From Nocardia abscessus (GTDB lineage Bacteria; Actinomycetota; Actinomycetes; Mycobacteriales; Mycobacteriaceae), in NCBI RefSeq assembly GCF_015477775.1, contig NZ_JADLQO010000006.1, forward strand, positions 124,001-188,000: a stretch of 64,000 nt of DNA, read 5' to 3'. The notes beneath the pieces are model-generated. The model worked only from the letters and a program-made list of their open reading frames with translations, was not told the origin of the DNA and did no database searches. The number at the start of each line of letters is the position of its first letter. Position 1 is the first letter of the stretch. Both the position numbers and the translations under genes were made by a program. Below are positions 26,789-35,260 of the stretch, piece after piece.

Positions 26789-27661
26789 GTGGAATCCGCA
26801 CGCGCCGCCGCGCTGATCGAAGCCCATCGCCCATTGCTCGACCGGCTGCTGCCCGATGACGACCGCGCCGCGCTCACGGTGCGCGAGGGCCAATTCCACC
26901 TCGTGGTGCTGGGCGCACAGCGGGTGGTGTGCCTGGCGCGCACCGAGGCCGCCGCCGCGCGTCTGTCCGCTCGGGCGGCGACGTTGCGAGCACTCGCCGA
27001 GCCGCGTCTGGGCATCGCCGTTCCGCAACCGATCGAGCTCGCGGGGCTGGACGAGGACGTCGCATTCCTGCTGCTCACGCGGATCCCCGGCGAGCCGCTC
27101 GACGACACGATGCTCACGGATCCGCAGTCCGTGGAAGCCATTGCGAGCCAATGTCACTCGCTGCTGGCCGCGCTTACGGCAGCGGCGGCCGATCGGCGGA
27201 TCCGCGCCCTGCTTCCGGCGGCCGCGCCCCATCGCTGGCACGACTTCGCCCGAGCGGTGCGCACGGAGTTGTACCCGCTGATGGCCGACCACGGGCGCGA
27301 TCGCGCGGAGCGGGAACTCACCGCGCTCCGCGACCTTCCGGCCCGTGCCGACGCGGTGGTCCACGGCGATCTCGGCGGGGAAAACCTGCTGTGGGAGAGG
27401 GACTCCGGTGTTCCAGTGCTGCGTGGTGTGGTGGATTGGGACGGCGTCTGTCTCGGCGATCCCGCCGAGGATCTGGCGGCGCTCGGCGCCGGGTACGGCG
27501 CGGACATGCTGCGCCGGATACTGGCCCACCTGCCGCCGGAGCCCGGACTGGCCGAACGCATCATGGCCATCCAGGGCACCTTCGCCTTGCAGCAGGCCCT
27601 GGACGGACACCGCGACGGTGACGACGCGGAACGGGCCGACGGTCTGTCGGGCTATCGCTGA
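26789..27661 (+). CDS. Aminoglycoside phosphotransferase-like kinase
   Basis: A 290-residue APH-family protein. The catalytic loop is VVHGDLGGENLLWE and the metal-binding segment is VVDWDGVCLGDPAEDLAAL, both canonical. The N-terminal lobe is short with LTRIPGEPLDD as hinge. The family includes antibiotic, macrolide, choline and homoserine kinases; nothing here fixes the substrate. GTG 26789 lies 44 bases after the AraC gene on the same strand. Confidence 0.85.
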   Translation: MESARAAALIEAHRPLLDRLLPDDDRAALTVREGQFHLVVLGAQRVVCLARTEAAAARLSARAATLRALAEPRLGIAVPQPIELAGLDEDVAFLLLTRIPGEPLDDTMLTDPQSVEAIASQCHSLLAALTAAAADRRIRALLPAAAPHRWHDFARAVRTELYPLMADHGRDRAERELTALRDLPARADAVVHGDLGGENLLWERDSGVPVLRGVVDWDGVCLGDPAEDLAALGAGYGADMLRRILAHLPPEPGLAERIMAIQGTFALQQALDGHRDGDDAERADGLSGYR

Positions 27662-27663
27662 AC

Positions 27664-28416
27664 TCAGCTGAACGGCGAGCGGGGCCGTTCCTGGAGTTCA
27701 CCGTCCACGTAGATGTCGACCTTCTCGTTGTAGAAGCAGACCAGCCCGGCGACTTTCTGACTTTCCGGAAGAGGTGTGCGGTAACCCCACACGTAGTCGG
27801 GATACTCCTTGCCCTCGACGCGCACGGTCCAGTAGTCGGCGGTGCCCTTGTAGGGGCAACTGGTGTGGGTGGCCGACGGGTGCAGCAGATCCATGCGGAC
27901 GTCCGTCATCGGCAGGTAGTACCGCGCGGGCAAGCCGGTTTCGAAGAGGATGCGCGGCGCGCGCGAGTCGGCGACGGTGACGCCGCCGATCTCGACACGC
28001 ACATGGCGTGAACTGGCCAGGATGTCGACGCGCGAGTACGGGTTGCGCGGGTGGACGTAGATCGGTTCGTCCTCCTCGAACCACTCGTCCATCGCGTTCC
28101 ACTCCAGCCGCACCAGATCGCGCAACTCGATGATCGGCGAGTCGTGATACCGCAGTGCCGCCCCGCCCGCGGTCGTGCCGTCGACCATGACGTCGTAGAC
28201 GGTCGCGTCGCCGCGGCTCGTGGAGTGCTCGGTATGTCCGTTCGGTTCGAGCTTCGCGCGCAGATCCGCGACCGGCAGATAGTAGGCCGGGTAGTGCGGG
28301 TTCTCCCACACGAGCACCGGGCGCACGCTGTCGGCCACCAAGTGGCCGCCCAGGTAGACGCGCACCCGCTTCCGGCTGGTCTCGACGCTGACGCGGCCCC
28401 GCTTCGCTTCGGTCAT
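27664..28416 (-). CDS. Tandem DUF427 domain protein
   Basis: A 250-residue protein made of two DUF427 domains. Each has V-S-/V-x-I/V-L-G-VADS, then a W-E/F-E-P-Y-Y-LP segment: VYLGGHLVADSVRPVLVWENPHYPAYYLP (about 15-45) and VEIGGVTVADSRAPRILFETGLPARYYLP (about 145-175). The second domain carries TSCPYKGTADYW, the family signature. Function unknown. It converges with the APH gene three bases away. Confidence 0.86.
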   Translation of the reverse strand: MTEAKRGRVSVETSRKRVRVYLGGHLVADSVRPVLVWENPHYPAYYLPVADLRAKLEPNGHTEHSTSRGDATVYDVMVDGTTAGGAALRYHDSPIIELRDLVRLEWNAMDEWFEEDEPIYVHPRNPYSRVDILASSRHVRVEIGGVTVADSRAPRILFETGLPARYYLPMTDVRMDLLHPSATHTSCPYKGTADYWTVRVEGKEYPDYVWGYRTPLPESQKVAGLVCFYNEKVDIYVDGELQERPRSPFS

Positions 28417-28465
28417 ATTTCTCGACCGTACTCCTCGCACCGGCCGGCGCCAGGGGTGGAAACGC

Positions 28466-28495
28466 CGAAGGCAGCCACGCCGGTGACTGCCTTCG
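28466..28495 (-). terminator. Hairpin downstream of MFS gene
   Basis: Perfect 9-base stem CGAAGGCAG / CTGCCTTCG with a 12-base loop, starting 14 bases beyond the stop of the minus-strand MFS gene. It is placed as the terminator of the MarR-MFS operon. Confidence 0.6.
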
Positions 28496-28508
28496 ATGTG
28501 CCGTCGGA

Positions 28509-29756
28509 TCAGTCGTCGCCGACCGTGATGGCCTGGGCTTCCTCGACGCTGTGCGGTGCGGGATCGTGCTCGTCGAGGTGGGCCAGGGCGGCGCGCCCGG
28601 TCATCAGGACGACGACCGCGGCGGCCGTGCACGCCGCGCCGACCCAGAACGGCAGCGAGATGCTGTGCTCACCGAGTTTGCCAGCGAGGTAGGGCGCCGC
28701 GGCGCCGCCCGCGAAGCGGACGAAGCTGTACGCGGCCGACGCGGTGGACCGTTCCACCGGCGCCGAGATCATCACGGCCTCGGTGATCAGCGTGTTGTTC
28801 ACCCCGAGGAACAGGCCCGCCAGCACGGTGCCGCCGATGAGCACCGGCTTGTGCTCGGCGAAGACGGCCATCACCGCCAGATCCGCCGCGAACAGTCCCA
28901 GCGACAGTCCCATCATCGGCAACGAACCGAACCGGCGCTGCAACCGGGGAGCCAGGAACACCGACGCGATCGCCAGCAGAACGCCCCAGCCGCAGAAGAT
29001 GAAGCCGATCGCGTAGGTGCCCATGTCCAGCGGGAACGGGGTGTAGGCGAGCAGGGTGAAGAAGCCGAAGTTGTACAGCAGGGCCGTGATGCTCACGATC
29101 AGCAGCCCGCGGTGGCGCAACGCGCGGAACGGCGCCGCGATCGAGGTGTGGTGCGTGGGCTTCGGGCCCTCCGGCAGCAGGACGACGATGCTGACCAGCG
29201 CGACGGCCATCAGCACGGAGACGCCGAAGAACGGTCCGCGCCAGCTGATTCCGCCGAGCACGCCGCCGACCAGCGGACCGGTCGCGATGCCGATGCCGAG
29301 CGCCGCCTCGTACAGGATGATCGCGCGGGCCACGCCGCCGCTGGCCGCGCCGACGATGGTGGCCAGCGCCGTGGCGATGAACAGCGCGTTGCCCAGACCC
29401 CAGCCCGCGCGGAAGCCGACGATCTGCGTGACCGTGCCGGACATACCGGCCAGCGCCGCGAACGCGATGATGATCGCCAGGCCCGCGAGCAGCGTCTTCT
29501 TGGCGCCGAAGCGGCTGGACACCACGCCGGTGACCAGCATGGCCACGCCCGTCACCAGCATGTAGCTGGTGAACAGCAGCGACACTTGGGAGGGCGAGGC
29601 GTGCAGCTGCTCGCCGATCGGTTTGAGAATGGGATCGACCAGGCCGATGCCCATGAACGCGATCACGCTCGCGAACGCGACCGCCCAGACGGCTTTCGGT
29701 TGCTCGGTGTCGTCCGCGGCCGGTGCCGCGGCGCGGGTGGGAGCCAATGTGCTCAT
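28509..29756 (-). CDS. MFS drug-type transporter
   Basis: A 415-residue major facilitator with about twelve transmembrane helices. Motif A-like SSRFGAKKTLLAG lies after helix 2, and GIGIATGPLVGGVLGG (motif C type) in helix 5 marks drug/H+ antiporters. ATG 29756 has GAGGGG upstream and overlaps the MarR stop (ATGA). Co-translation with a MarR regulator is the typical layout of an inducible efflux pump. Substrate unknown. Confidence 0.88.
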   Translation of the reverse strand: MSTLAPTRAAAPAADDTEQPKAVWAVAFASVIAFMGIGLVDPILKPIGEQLHASPSQVSLLFTSYMLVTGVAMLVTGVVSSRFGAKKTLLAGLAIIIAFAALAGMSGTVTQIVGFRAGWGLGNALFIATALATIVGAASGGVARAIILYEAALGIGIATGPLVGGVLGGISWRGPFFGVSVLMAVALVSIVVLLPEGPKPTHHTSIAAPFRALRHRGLLIVSITALLYNFGFFTLLAYTPFPLDMGTYAIGFIFCGWGVLLAIASVFLAPRLQRRFGSLPMMGLSLGLFAADLAVMAVFAEHKPVLIGGTVLAGLFLGVNNTLITEAVMISAPVERSTASAAYSFVRFAGGAAAPYLAGKLGEHSISLPFWVGAACTAAAVVVLMTGRAALAHLDEHDPAPHSVEEAQAITVGDD

Positions 29757-30229
29757 CGATGTCCCCTCGATATCGGATCGTGCTGTCGCGTAGCCGTTTT
29801 CAGGGCCTCCAGCAGGTCGTGCAATTCGGTGTCCAGCCGTGCCAGGCGTTCGGCGTCGAAGCCGGGAAGGTGTCCGCCGATCACGGCGGCGAATGCTCGG
29901 CGGAACTCGGCCAGCCGGGTTCGCCCGGCCGGGGTGAGCTCGATGATGACGGCCCGGAAGTCCTCCGGGTCCTTGCGCCTGGCCGCGAATCCTTCCGCGA
30001 CCAGCTTGCCGATCAGCGCCGTTGCCGCCGGCTGTGAACATCGGTCGATCCTGGCGAACTCACTGACCCGCAACGCGCCGTGTTCGTCGAGCACCGCCAG
30101 CGCCCGCAACATGGCCCGCGGCAGGTCGTCGCCGCTGATCACCCCGGCCAGCCGAGTGAGCCTGCCCGCGGTGACGAGAAGGTCGACGACGATGTCATCC
30201 GCTGCGTTCACCGGAGCTTGCTGCACCAA
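29753..30229 (-). CDS. MarR family regulator
   Basis: A 158-residue MarR protein: wing-HTH with LRVSEFARIDRCSQPAATALIGKLVAEGFAARRKDPEDFRAVIIELTPAG, helical dimer regions at both ends. The start is TTG 30229 or GTG 30226. It precedes the MFS gene with a 4-base overlap and probably represses both. The upstream AT-rich stretch (30231-30255) contains a weak ATAG-GCTAA-CTAT dyad that could be its site. Confidence 0.87.
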   Translation of the reverse strand: MVQQAPVNAADDIVVDLLVTAGRLTRLAGVISGDDLPRAMLRALAVLDEHGALRVSEFARIDRCSQPAATALIGKLVAEGFAARRKDPEDFRAVIIELTPAGRTRLAEFRRAFAAVIGGHLPGFDAERLARLDTELHDLLEALKTATRQHDPISRGHR

Positions 30230-30293
30230 AATATTATTACATAGGCTAACTATCTATCTGCGGTGAAGTTGGCCACACGATCCGGATCCGTGG

Positions 30294-30330
30294 ACGAGCC
30301 CCGCGCGGCGGCGGGCTCCGCGGGGCTCGT
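30294..30330 (-). terminator. Hairpin downstream of cupin gene
   Basis: Perfect 12-base stem ACGAGCCCCGCG / CGCGGGGCTCGT with a 13-base loop, eight bases past the stop of the minus-strand cupin gene. A strong GC hairpin suited to termination. Confidence 0.7.
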
Positions 30331-30337
30331 GCTGGGA

Positions 30338-30829
30338 TCAATCATCCTGCACGGCAACGGGATCGGGCTTCGTTTCCTCGTAGCGGATGTCGTAGGCCGC
30401 CGCGATCGGATTGATCTTCACCGGGTCCAGCACGCCGTCGGTCAGCACCGACGCCCCGGCTTCGAAGAGGTCTTCCAGGTAGCACTCCCAGCCGCCGGGT
30501 GAGGAGATCTGCAGTACCCGCGGCGGCGGCTGCGATCCACAGCGCAGGGCGTGCGGCACACCGTGGGGCAGCAGCACGAACATGCCTTCGGTCGCGGAGA
30601 GGGTCCGGTCGTCGAACTCCACCTCGAGCGTGCCCTCGAGCACGTAGATGCATTCGTCGGCGACGTGGTGTGTGTGCCGGGGGATATCGCGTGCGAGAGT
30701 CACCTCGAGCAGGGAGAACCTGCCTTCGGTGTCGGCGGTGGTGGCTTTCACCGCGAACGCGGGCGGTAACGGCACTCGGCCGGGACGTGCCTGGCCGGGG
30801 CTCAGGAGGCGGAAACGATTGTCGGACAT
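30338..30829 (-). CDS. Cupin domain protein
   Basis: A 163-residue cupin with HTHHVADECIYVLEGTLEVEFDD (metal-binding His and Glu) and PHGVPHALRCG as the second motif. Such proteins are often small dioxygenases, isomerases or sugar-binding sensors. ATG 30829 has AAGGG upstream. It diverges from a TetR gene with a shared palindrome, so it is likely that regulator's target. Substrate unknown. Confidence 0.84.
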   Translation of the reverse strand: MSDNRFRLLSPGQARPGRVPLPPAFAVKATTADTEGRFSLLEVTLARDIPRHTHHVADECIYVLEGTLEVEFDDRTLSATEGMFVLLPHGVPHALRCGSQPPPRVLQISSPGGWECYLEDLFEAGASVLTDGVLDPVKINPIAAAYDIRYEETKPDPVAVQDD

Positions 30830-30857
30830 ACTGCTACCCTTCGATGGCATGAAACGG

Positions 30858-30878
30858 AAACGGAGTCCGATTCCGTTT
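30858..30878. promoter_or_regulatory. TetR-type operator between cupin and TetR genes
   Basis: Inverted repeat AAACGGA-N7-TCCGTTT, with an internal CGGA-G-TCCG dyad. It lies 29 bases before the cupin start (minus) and 27 before the TetR start (plus), and so can control both genes. Confidence 0.68.
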
Positions 30879-30904
30879 GAAGCGTAAACATGGAGGGATC
30901 GCCA

Positions 30905-31507
30905 GTGTCAAGGCCATCGACGCCCCGGCGGCAGCGCGCCGACGCCGCGCTCAACCGCACCCGCATCGTTGCCGTGGCTCGCACGCTGTTCGCCGAACGC
31001 GGTGCGGCGGTGCAACTGCCGGAGGTGGCTCGCGCCGCCGGAGTCGGGGTCGGCACCGTCTATCGCCATTTCCCCACCCATGCCGACCTCGTCGAGGCGG
31101 TCGCCGAACAGCGCTTCGCCGAGATCGAGGACTTCGCCCGCACCCAATGCCTGCCTGCCGAGGCCGGCACGGGCCTGGCCTGCTACTTGCACCACGTGGG
31201 CGCGGTCCTGGCGGCCGATCGTGGACTCTCGGCGGCGATCGGGGCGGCGCGGCAGTCGGCGGGCAGCGAGCCGAGGGGCGAATCCCGCGCCGCGCTCGAA
31301 ACTGTGATCGGCGAACTGCTCGAGCGCGAGCGCGCCGCGGGAACGCTACGAGACGACTGCACGGTGGCGGACGTCTACATGATCGTCGGCGCGTTGTCCG
31401 CGACCATCGCCGGTGGCAGCGGCGACTGGCGGCGACTGGTGGAGATCGTGCTCGACGGCCTGCGTCCGCGGACCGCCGATGCGGCCCGCGCACGCGCGGA
31501 CGGGTGA
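30905..31507 (+). CDS. TetR family regulator
   Basis: A 200-residue TetR protein. The HTH reads RTRIVAVARTLFAERGAAVQLPEVARAAGVGVGTVYRHFPTHADLVEAV. The ligand domain is short and Ala-rich. GTG 30905 is chosen since GGAGGGA (30892-30898) precedes it; ATG 30890 would add five residues but lacks a ribosome site. It diverges from a cupin gene across a palindrome and probably controls it. Confidence 0.85.
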   Translation: MSRPSTPRRQRADAALNRTRIVAVARTLFAERGAAVQLPEVARAAGVGVGTVYRHFPTHADLVEAVAEQRFAEIEDFARTQCLPAEAGTGLACYLHHVGAVLAADRGLSAAIGAARQSAGSEPRGESRAALETVIGELLERERAAGTLRDDCTVADVYMIVGALSATIAGGSGDWRRLVEIVLDGLRPRTADAARARADG

Positions 31508-31517
31508 TCCGGCTGGG

Positions 31518-32915
31518 TCAGCCGGGTGCGATGTTGGCGTTGCGGTGGAAGACATTCCCCGGGTCGTAGTGGGACTTGATCCGGGCCAGCTTCGCGTATT
31601 TGGCGCTTCCGTAGGATTCGCGGACCCGGCCGTGGTCCGCGTCCGCCATGAAGTTCACGTAGCCGCCGCGGTTGGACGCCATGGGGCGCAGCGCTTCCCA
31701 CGTCCTGCGCACCCATTCCCGGTCGAGGGCGAGTGTCTCGGCGTCGGGAGCGATCGCGTTGATATTGCACCCGTAATGCGGGGTGCGCGCCCCGCCGAAT
31801 GCCGTGTCGTCCTCGCCGACAGTGCTGAACGCGCCGTTGAGCGGAAAGATCGGCATGAACGACAGCGGCGCGGTTTTCTCGGCGGCCTTCTCGGTGAGCA
31901 CCGCGATGACGTCGTTCGAGAAATCGTCCAGGTCGAGCGCCTTTTCGTAGCCGCGGATGCCCCACGGCGCCGCTTCATCGAGCATCCGTTGCAACCCGGC
32001 ATACGGTATCGGGCTGAGGAATTCGAACAGCGGCGGCAATGCGTCCCGGATCGGCGCCACCGCGGCGGCGTGCTCCTCCGCGGTGCCGAAACCGGCGACG
32101 ATCAGGGCGTGGCCCGCTCGGCCGTGGTATCGCTCCGGGACGAACGGCGCGGGCGGAGCCGACATCGCCAGCGCTATCAACGCTCCCGACCGGCGCGGCA
32201 GCGTCGGAATGAACTCGCGGATCAGGCGGAGTGCGTCGGTGCCGTCCGGCATGTCCCAGAAGAACAGGCCGAGATGCACTTCCGGGCCGACCTGATGCAG
32301 GCGGTACTCGAATTCGGTGACCACGCCGAAATTCCCGCCACCGCCGCGCAATGCCCAGAACAATTCCGCGTTCTCGGTCTCGGACGCCCGCACCACCTGG
32401 CCGTCGGCGAGGATCACCTGCGCCGAGACGAGATTGTCGATGGCCAGCCCGGCCATCCGGGTCAGCCAGCCCATGCCGCCGCCGAGGGTGAGGCCGCCGA
32501 CGCCGGTATCGCTGATCACCCCGCCGGTCACCGCCAGCCCGTGCGCCTGGGTCGCGGCGTCCATGTCGGCCATCGTCGCCCCGCCGCCGACGCGGGCGCG
32601 CTCGGTCTCCGGATTCACCGCGACGCCCTTCAGTGCGGAGAGGTTGATCATCAGGCCGCCCTCGCCGACCGCGGTCCCGCTGTAGGAGTGCGCGCCGCCG
32701 CGAACGGATATCTCCAGCCCGCGGTCCCTGGCGAAGGCCAACGCGGCGGCCACGTCGCGGGGCGACAGGCACTGGGCGATCACCGCCGGGTGCCGGTCGA
32801 TGTCCGCGTTCCAGATGGCGCGGGCTCGGTCGTATCCGATGTCCGCGGGGCCGTACACCGGCCCGTCCATGGTGGACCGTAATACCTCGAGATCGGAATT
32901 CACTGTTTGCGTCAT
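31518..32915 (-). CDS. Berberine-bridge-like FAD-linked oxidase
   Basis: A 465-residue FAD-linked oxidase. The N-terminal PP-loop domain has VRGGAHSYSGTAVGEGGLMINLS, where the His is the usual covalent FAD site; GGGMGWLTRMAGLAIDNL and FWALRGGGGNFGVVTEFEYRL follow; the C-terminal BBE motif is YGSAKYAKLARIKSHYDPGNVFHRNANI. It oxidises an alcohol, sugar or secondary metabolite; no substrate can be named. ATG 32915 has GGGAGG. It converges with the TetR gene. Confidence 0.87.
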   Translation of the reverse strand: MTQTVNSDLEVLRSTMDGPVYGPADIGYDRARAIWNADIDRHPAVIAQCLSPRDVAAALAFARDRGLEISVRGGAHSYSGTAVGEGGLMINLSALKGVAVNPETERARVGGGATMADMDAATQAHGLAVTGGVISDTGVGGLTLGGGMGWLTRMAGLAIDNLVSAQVILADGQVVRASETENAELFWALRGGGGNFGVVTEFEYRLHQVGPEVHLGLFFWDMPDGTDALRLIREFIPTLPRRSGALIALAMSAPPAPFVPERYHGRAGHALIVAGFGTAEEHAAAVAPIRDALPPLFEFLSPIPYAGLQRMLDEAAPWGIRGYEKALDLDDFSNDVIAVLTEKAAEKTAPLSFMPIFPLNGAFSTVGEDDTAFGGARTPHYGCNINAIAPDAETLALDREWVRRTWEALRPMASNRGGYVNFMADADHGRVRESYGSAKYAKLARIKSHYDPGNVFHRNANIAPG

Positions 32916-33090
32916 GGCATCCTCCCGGCTGGTAGGCCCCGACGACTTGATGGAGGCGAGCCGCGATCTCGACTCGCTACGGCACCGATCCCGACCTGCG
33001 GTGCCACTCGAAAACGCACCCCCGAGCATGCGCGTGTGGCGCGTGTCACATCTTAGTTCATCGCGTCCGCACCGGGCAGAATTCCGGACC

Positions 33091-33118
33091 GGCGCACCGC
33101 CGATCACAGCGGTGCGCC
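33091..33118 (-). terminator. Terminator of the fadD3-fadE33 operon
   Basis: Perfect 10-base stem GGCGCACCGC / GCGGTGCGCC with an eight-base loop, 11 bases beyond the fadE33 stop on the minus strand. Confidence 0.7.
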
Positions 33119-33129
33119 GCTGCCCCGGC

Positions 33130-34185
33130 TCATGCGGGCTGCGTCACCGGACGGTGTGCGGCGCCGAACAGCTGTGCATCCGCGTGGGCGCGCTTGAAGA
33201 ACAGATGCGCGTCGTGCTCCCAGGTGATCGCGATGCCACCGTGCAACTGGACGGTCTCGGCCGCGATCGCGGTGAGCGCCTCCGAGCAGTGCACGCGGGC
33301 GGCCCAGACGTCCTCGGCGGCCGACGGGCTGTTCGCCGCCACCGCCGCGGTGGCCGCGATCGACGCGGACCGGGCCGACTCCAGCAGCACGTACATGTCC
33401 GCCATGCGGTGCTTGAGCGCCTGGAAGCTGCCGATCACCCGCCCGAACTGCACACGGGACTTGGCGTAGTCCACCGTCATCTCGAGGCAGCGGTCCGCCG
33501 CGCCGACCTGCTCGGCGGCCAGCGCGGCCCACGCGATCTCCCGCAGCCGGGCGATGATCGCCGCCGGCTCGCCCGAGCCGAGCCGCCGCGCTTGTACTTC
33601 GGCGAAGCCGACTTCGGCGAGCTTGCGGGTGGGGTCCATGGTGGGCGCGGATCGCCGGGTGACGCCCGGTGCGGTGGGCTCGACCTCGAAGAGACCGGTC
33701 GGGGTCACCACGACGAGGGTGTCCGCCGACATCCCGTCGAGCACGTAATGCGCGGTCCCGGTGAGCGCGCCGTCCGTCTCACGCACGCCCGGCTCGTCCC
33801 AGCCGCGCTCGCCTGCCCAGCAGACCGCGATCGTGCGCGTGCCCTCCGCCACCTGGGGCAGCAGCCGCGCGCACGCCTGCGCGTCGCCCGACAGCAGCAC
33901 GGCCTGCCCGCCGAGGACGGCGGAGCCGAGCATCGGCACCCCGGCGAGTGTGCGGCCCAATTCGCCCACGACCAGCAGGGATTCGACGAGGCTCGCGCCG
34001 AAGCCGCCGTACTCCTCGGGGATCGCCAGCGCGGCGACGCCGATCTGCTCGCACAGCAGCCGCCACAGCGCAGGGTCGTAGCCGAGTTCGGTGTCCATCG
34101 CCGCGCGCACGGCCGCGGACCCGGCGTGCTTGGTCAGCAGCGCCCGGACCGACGCGAGGAATTCCTGGTGTTCGGCGGTGCTCAT
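33130..34185 (-). CDS. fadE33: Acyl-CoA dehydrogenase FadE33-like
   Basis: A 351-residue acyl-CoA dehydrogenase of the short, mycobacterial heteromeric type. It has IPEEYGGFGASLVESLLVVGELGRTL in the N-terminal domain, DYAKSRVQFGRVIGSFQALKHRMADM and LHGGIAITWEHDAHLFFKRA at the C-terminus. It lacks the usual catalytic Glu context, as expected for one subunit of an alpha-beta pair. Last gene of the fadD3-echA-fadE31-fadE32-fadE33 operon; proposed to act in beta-oxidation of the ring C/D products. Coupled to the 16-codon ORF before it. Confidence 0.82.
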   Translation of the reverse strand: MSTAEHQEFLASVRALLTKHAGSAAVRAAMDTELGYDPALWRLLCEQIGVAALAIPEEYGGFGASLVESLLVVGELGRTLAGVPMLGSAVLGGQAVLLSGDAQACARLLPQVAEGTRTIAVCWAGERGWDEPGVRETDGALTGTAHYVLDGMSADTLVVVTPTGLFEVEPTAPGVTRRSAPTMDPTRKLAEVGFAEVQARRLGSGEPAAIIARLREIAWAALAAEQVGAADRCLEMTVDYAKSRVQFGRVIGSFQALKHRMADMYVLLESARSASIAATAAVAANSPSAAEDVWAARVHCSEALTAIAAETVQLHGGIAITWEHDAHLFFKRAHADAQLFGAAHRPVTQPA

Positions 34186-34232
34186 ACGATGCCCTCCCGC
34201 ACGGGCCGTGCGGAGTCACGCGGGGTGCTCAT
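34182..34232 (-). CDS. 16-codon mini-ORF linking fadE32 and fadE33
   Basis: Between fadE32 and fadE33 the minus strand reads ATGAGCACC then on to GTATGA: an ORF encoding MSTPRDSARPVREGIV. Its ATG overlaps the fadE32 stop (ATGA) and its stop overlaps the fadE33 ATG (ATGA). The fadE33 start also reads ATGAGCACC, so it may be a duplicated start segment. GGGAGGG inside it serves as the fadE33 ribosome site. A coupling device is more likely than a functional peptide. Confidence 0.5.
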   Translation of the reverse strand: MSTPRDSARPVREGIV

Positions 34233-35260
34233 GCGATACCTCGCTCGGCGCGATCCCGCTCGGAGTCCTCGCGCAGCGCCGCCGCGATCCGGGAACGGTG
34301 CAGGTTCGGCGTACCCCACGCCGAACGCAGCGCGGTCACCTTGGTCAACCACAGCGAGAGGTCGTACTCGGCGGTGTAGCCGATCGCGCCGTGCACCTGG
34401 AGGGCGGCGCGAGCCGCGCGATGAGCCGCGTCGCCGCAGGCGATCACCGCGGCCGAGACGTCCCGGCCACGGGTGGGGCCGGTCATCGTCAGCGCCGCAC
34501 GGTAGAGCAGTGGTTCGGCCAGGTCCAGCGCGATCAGCACGTCCGCGAGCTTCTGCTTCACGGCCTGGAACTCTCCGATCGGCTTGCCGAACTGCTTGCG
34601 CTGCTTGGCGTATTCGGTCGACGCGTGCAGCAGGGCCCTACCGGCGCCGAGCAGTTGCGCCGCGCAGGCCAGCGCGCCGGTGTCGAATCCCGCGGCGACG
34701 GCCGCGCCGACCTGCTCGCCCTCGGTGACGGTCTCGACCGCGGTGACCGCGAACAGGCGGCGGGCGGGATCGACCGATCGCACCAGACCGGCGCGGTGTC
34801 CGGTGGCCAGCTGGTTCGCTTCGGCCAGCAGGACCACCTCGGCGGCGTCGGCGTCCAGTGCGACGTTGCCGGGGCCGGGCGAGGCGAAGGCGACGGTGCC
34901 CAGCGCCGTGCCCTCCGCGAATCCCGGCAACCACCGCGCGGCCGGCTCCTGGTCCGGAAGTGCTTGCAGCAGAGCCGGAATCGCGGCCGCGGTCTCCACC
35001 AGCGGTCCGGGCACGGCCGCGCGGCCGATTTCCTGGAACGCCACGACCAGATCGATCGGCTCGGCGCCGATGCCGCCGTGCTGCTCGGCGACGGCCAGAC
35101 CGAGCACACCGGCCTCGGCCAGCTGCCGGATCAGCGCGCGGCCAGGTCCGCTGTCACCCGAAGCCCACGCGCGCACGGCGGTGGGCGTACGCCCCGCCTC
35201 CAGCAGCTTGCGCAGGCTGGCGCCGAAGTCGAGTTGTTCGGGGCTGAGCGCGAATCTCAT
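34229..35260 (-). CDS. fadE32: Acyl-CoA dehydrogenase FadE32-like
   Basis: A 343-residue acyl-CoA dehydrogenase subunit beginning MRFALSPEQLDFGASLRKLLEAG, with EYAKQRKQFGKPIGEFQAVKQKLADV and LQVHGAIGYTAEYDLSLWL near the C-terminus. In mycobacteria FadE32 is assigned to late HIP beta-oxidation and works in a heteromeric complex with a FadE31/33 partner. ATG 35260 overlaps the fadE31 stop (ATGA). Confidence 0.82.
   Translation of the reverse strand: MRFALSPEQLDFGASLRKLLEAGRTPTAVRAWASGDSGPGRALIRQLAEAGVLGLAVAEQHGGIGAEPIDLVVAFQEIGRAAVPGPLVETAAAIPALLQALPDQEPAARWLPGFAEGTALGTVAFASPGPGNVALDADAAEVVLLAEANQLATGHRAGLVRSVDPARRLFAVTAVETVTEGEQVGAAVAAGFDTGALACAAQLLGAGRALLHASTEYAKQRKQFGKPIGEFQAVKQKLADVLIALDLAEPLLYRAALTMTGPTRGRDVSAAVIACGDAAHRAARAALQVHGAIGYTAEYDLSLWLTKVTALRSAWGTPNLHRSRIAAALREDSERDRAERGIA

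Noticed and set aside
31509..31525. CCGGCTG-GGT-CAGCCGG hairpin at the TetR/oxidase junction
   Set aside because: Only seven base pairs and it overlaps the oxidase stop; too short to call a terminator with confidence.
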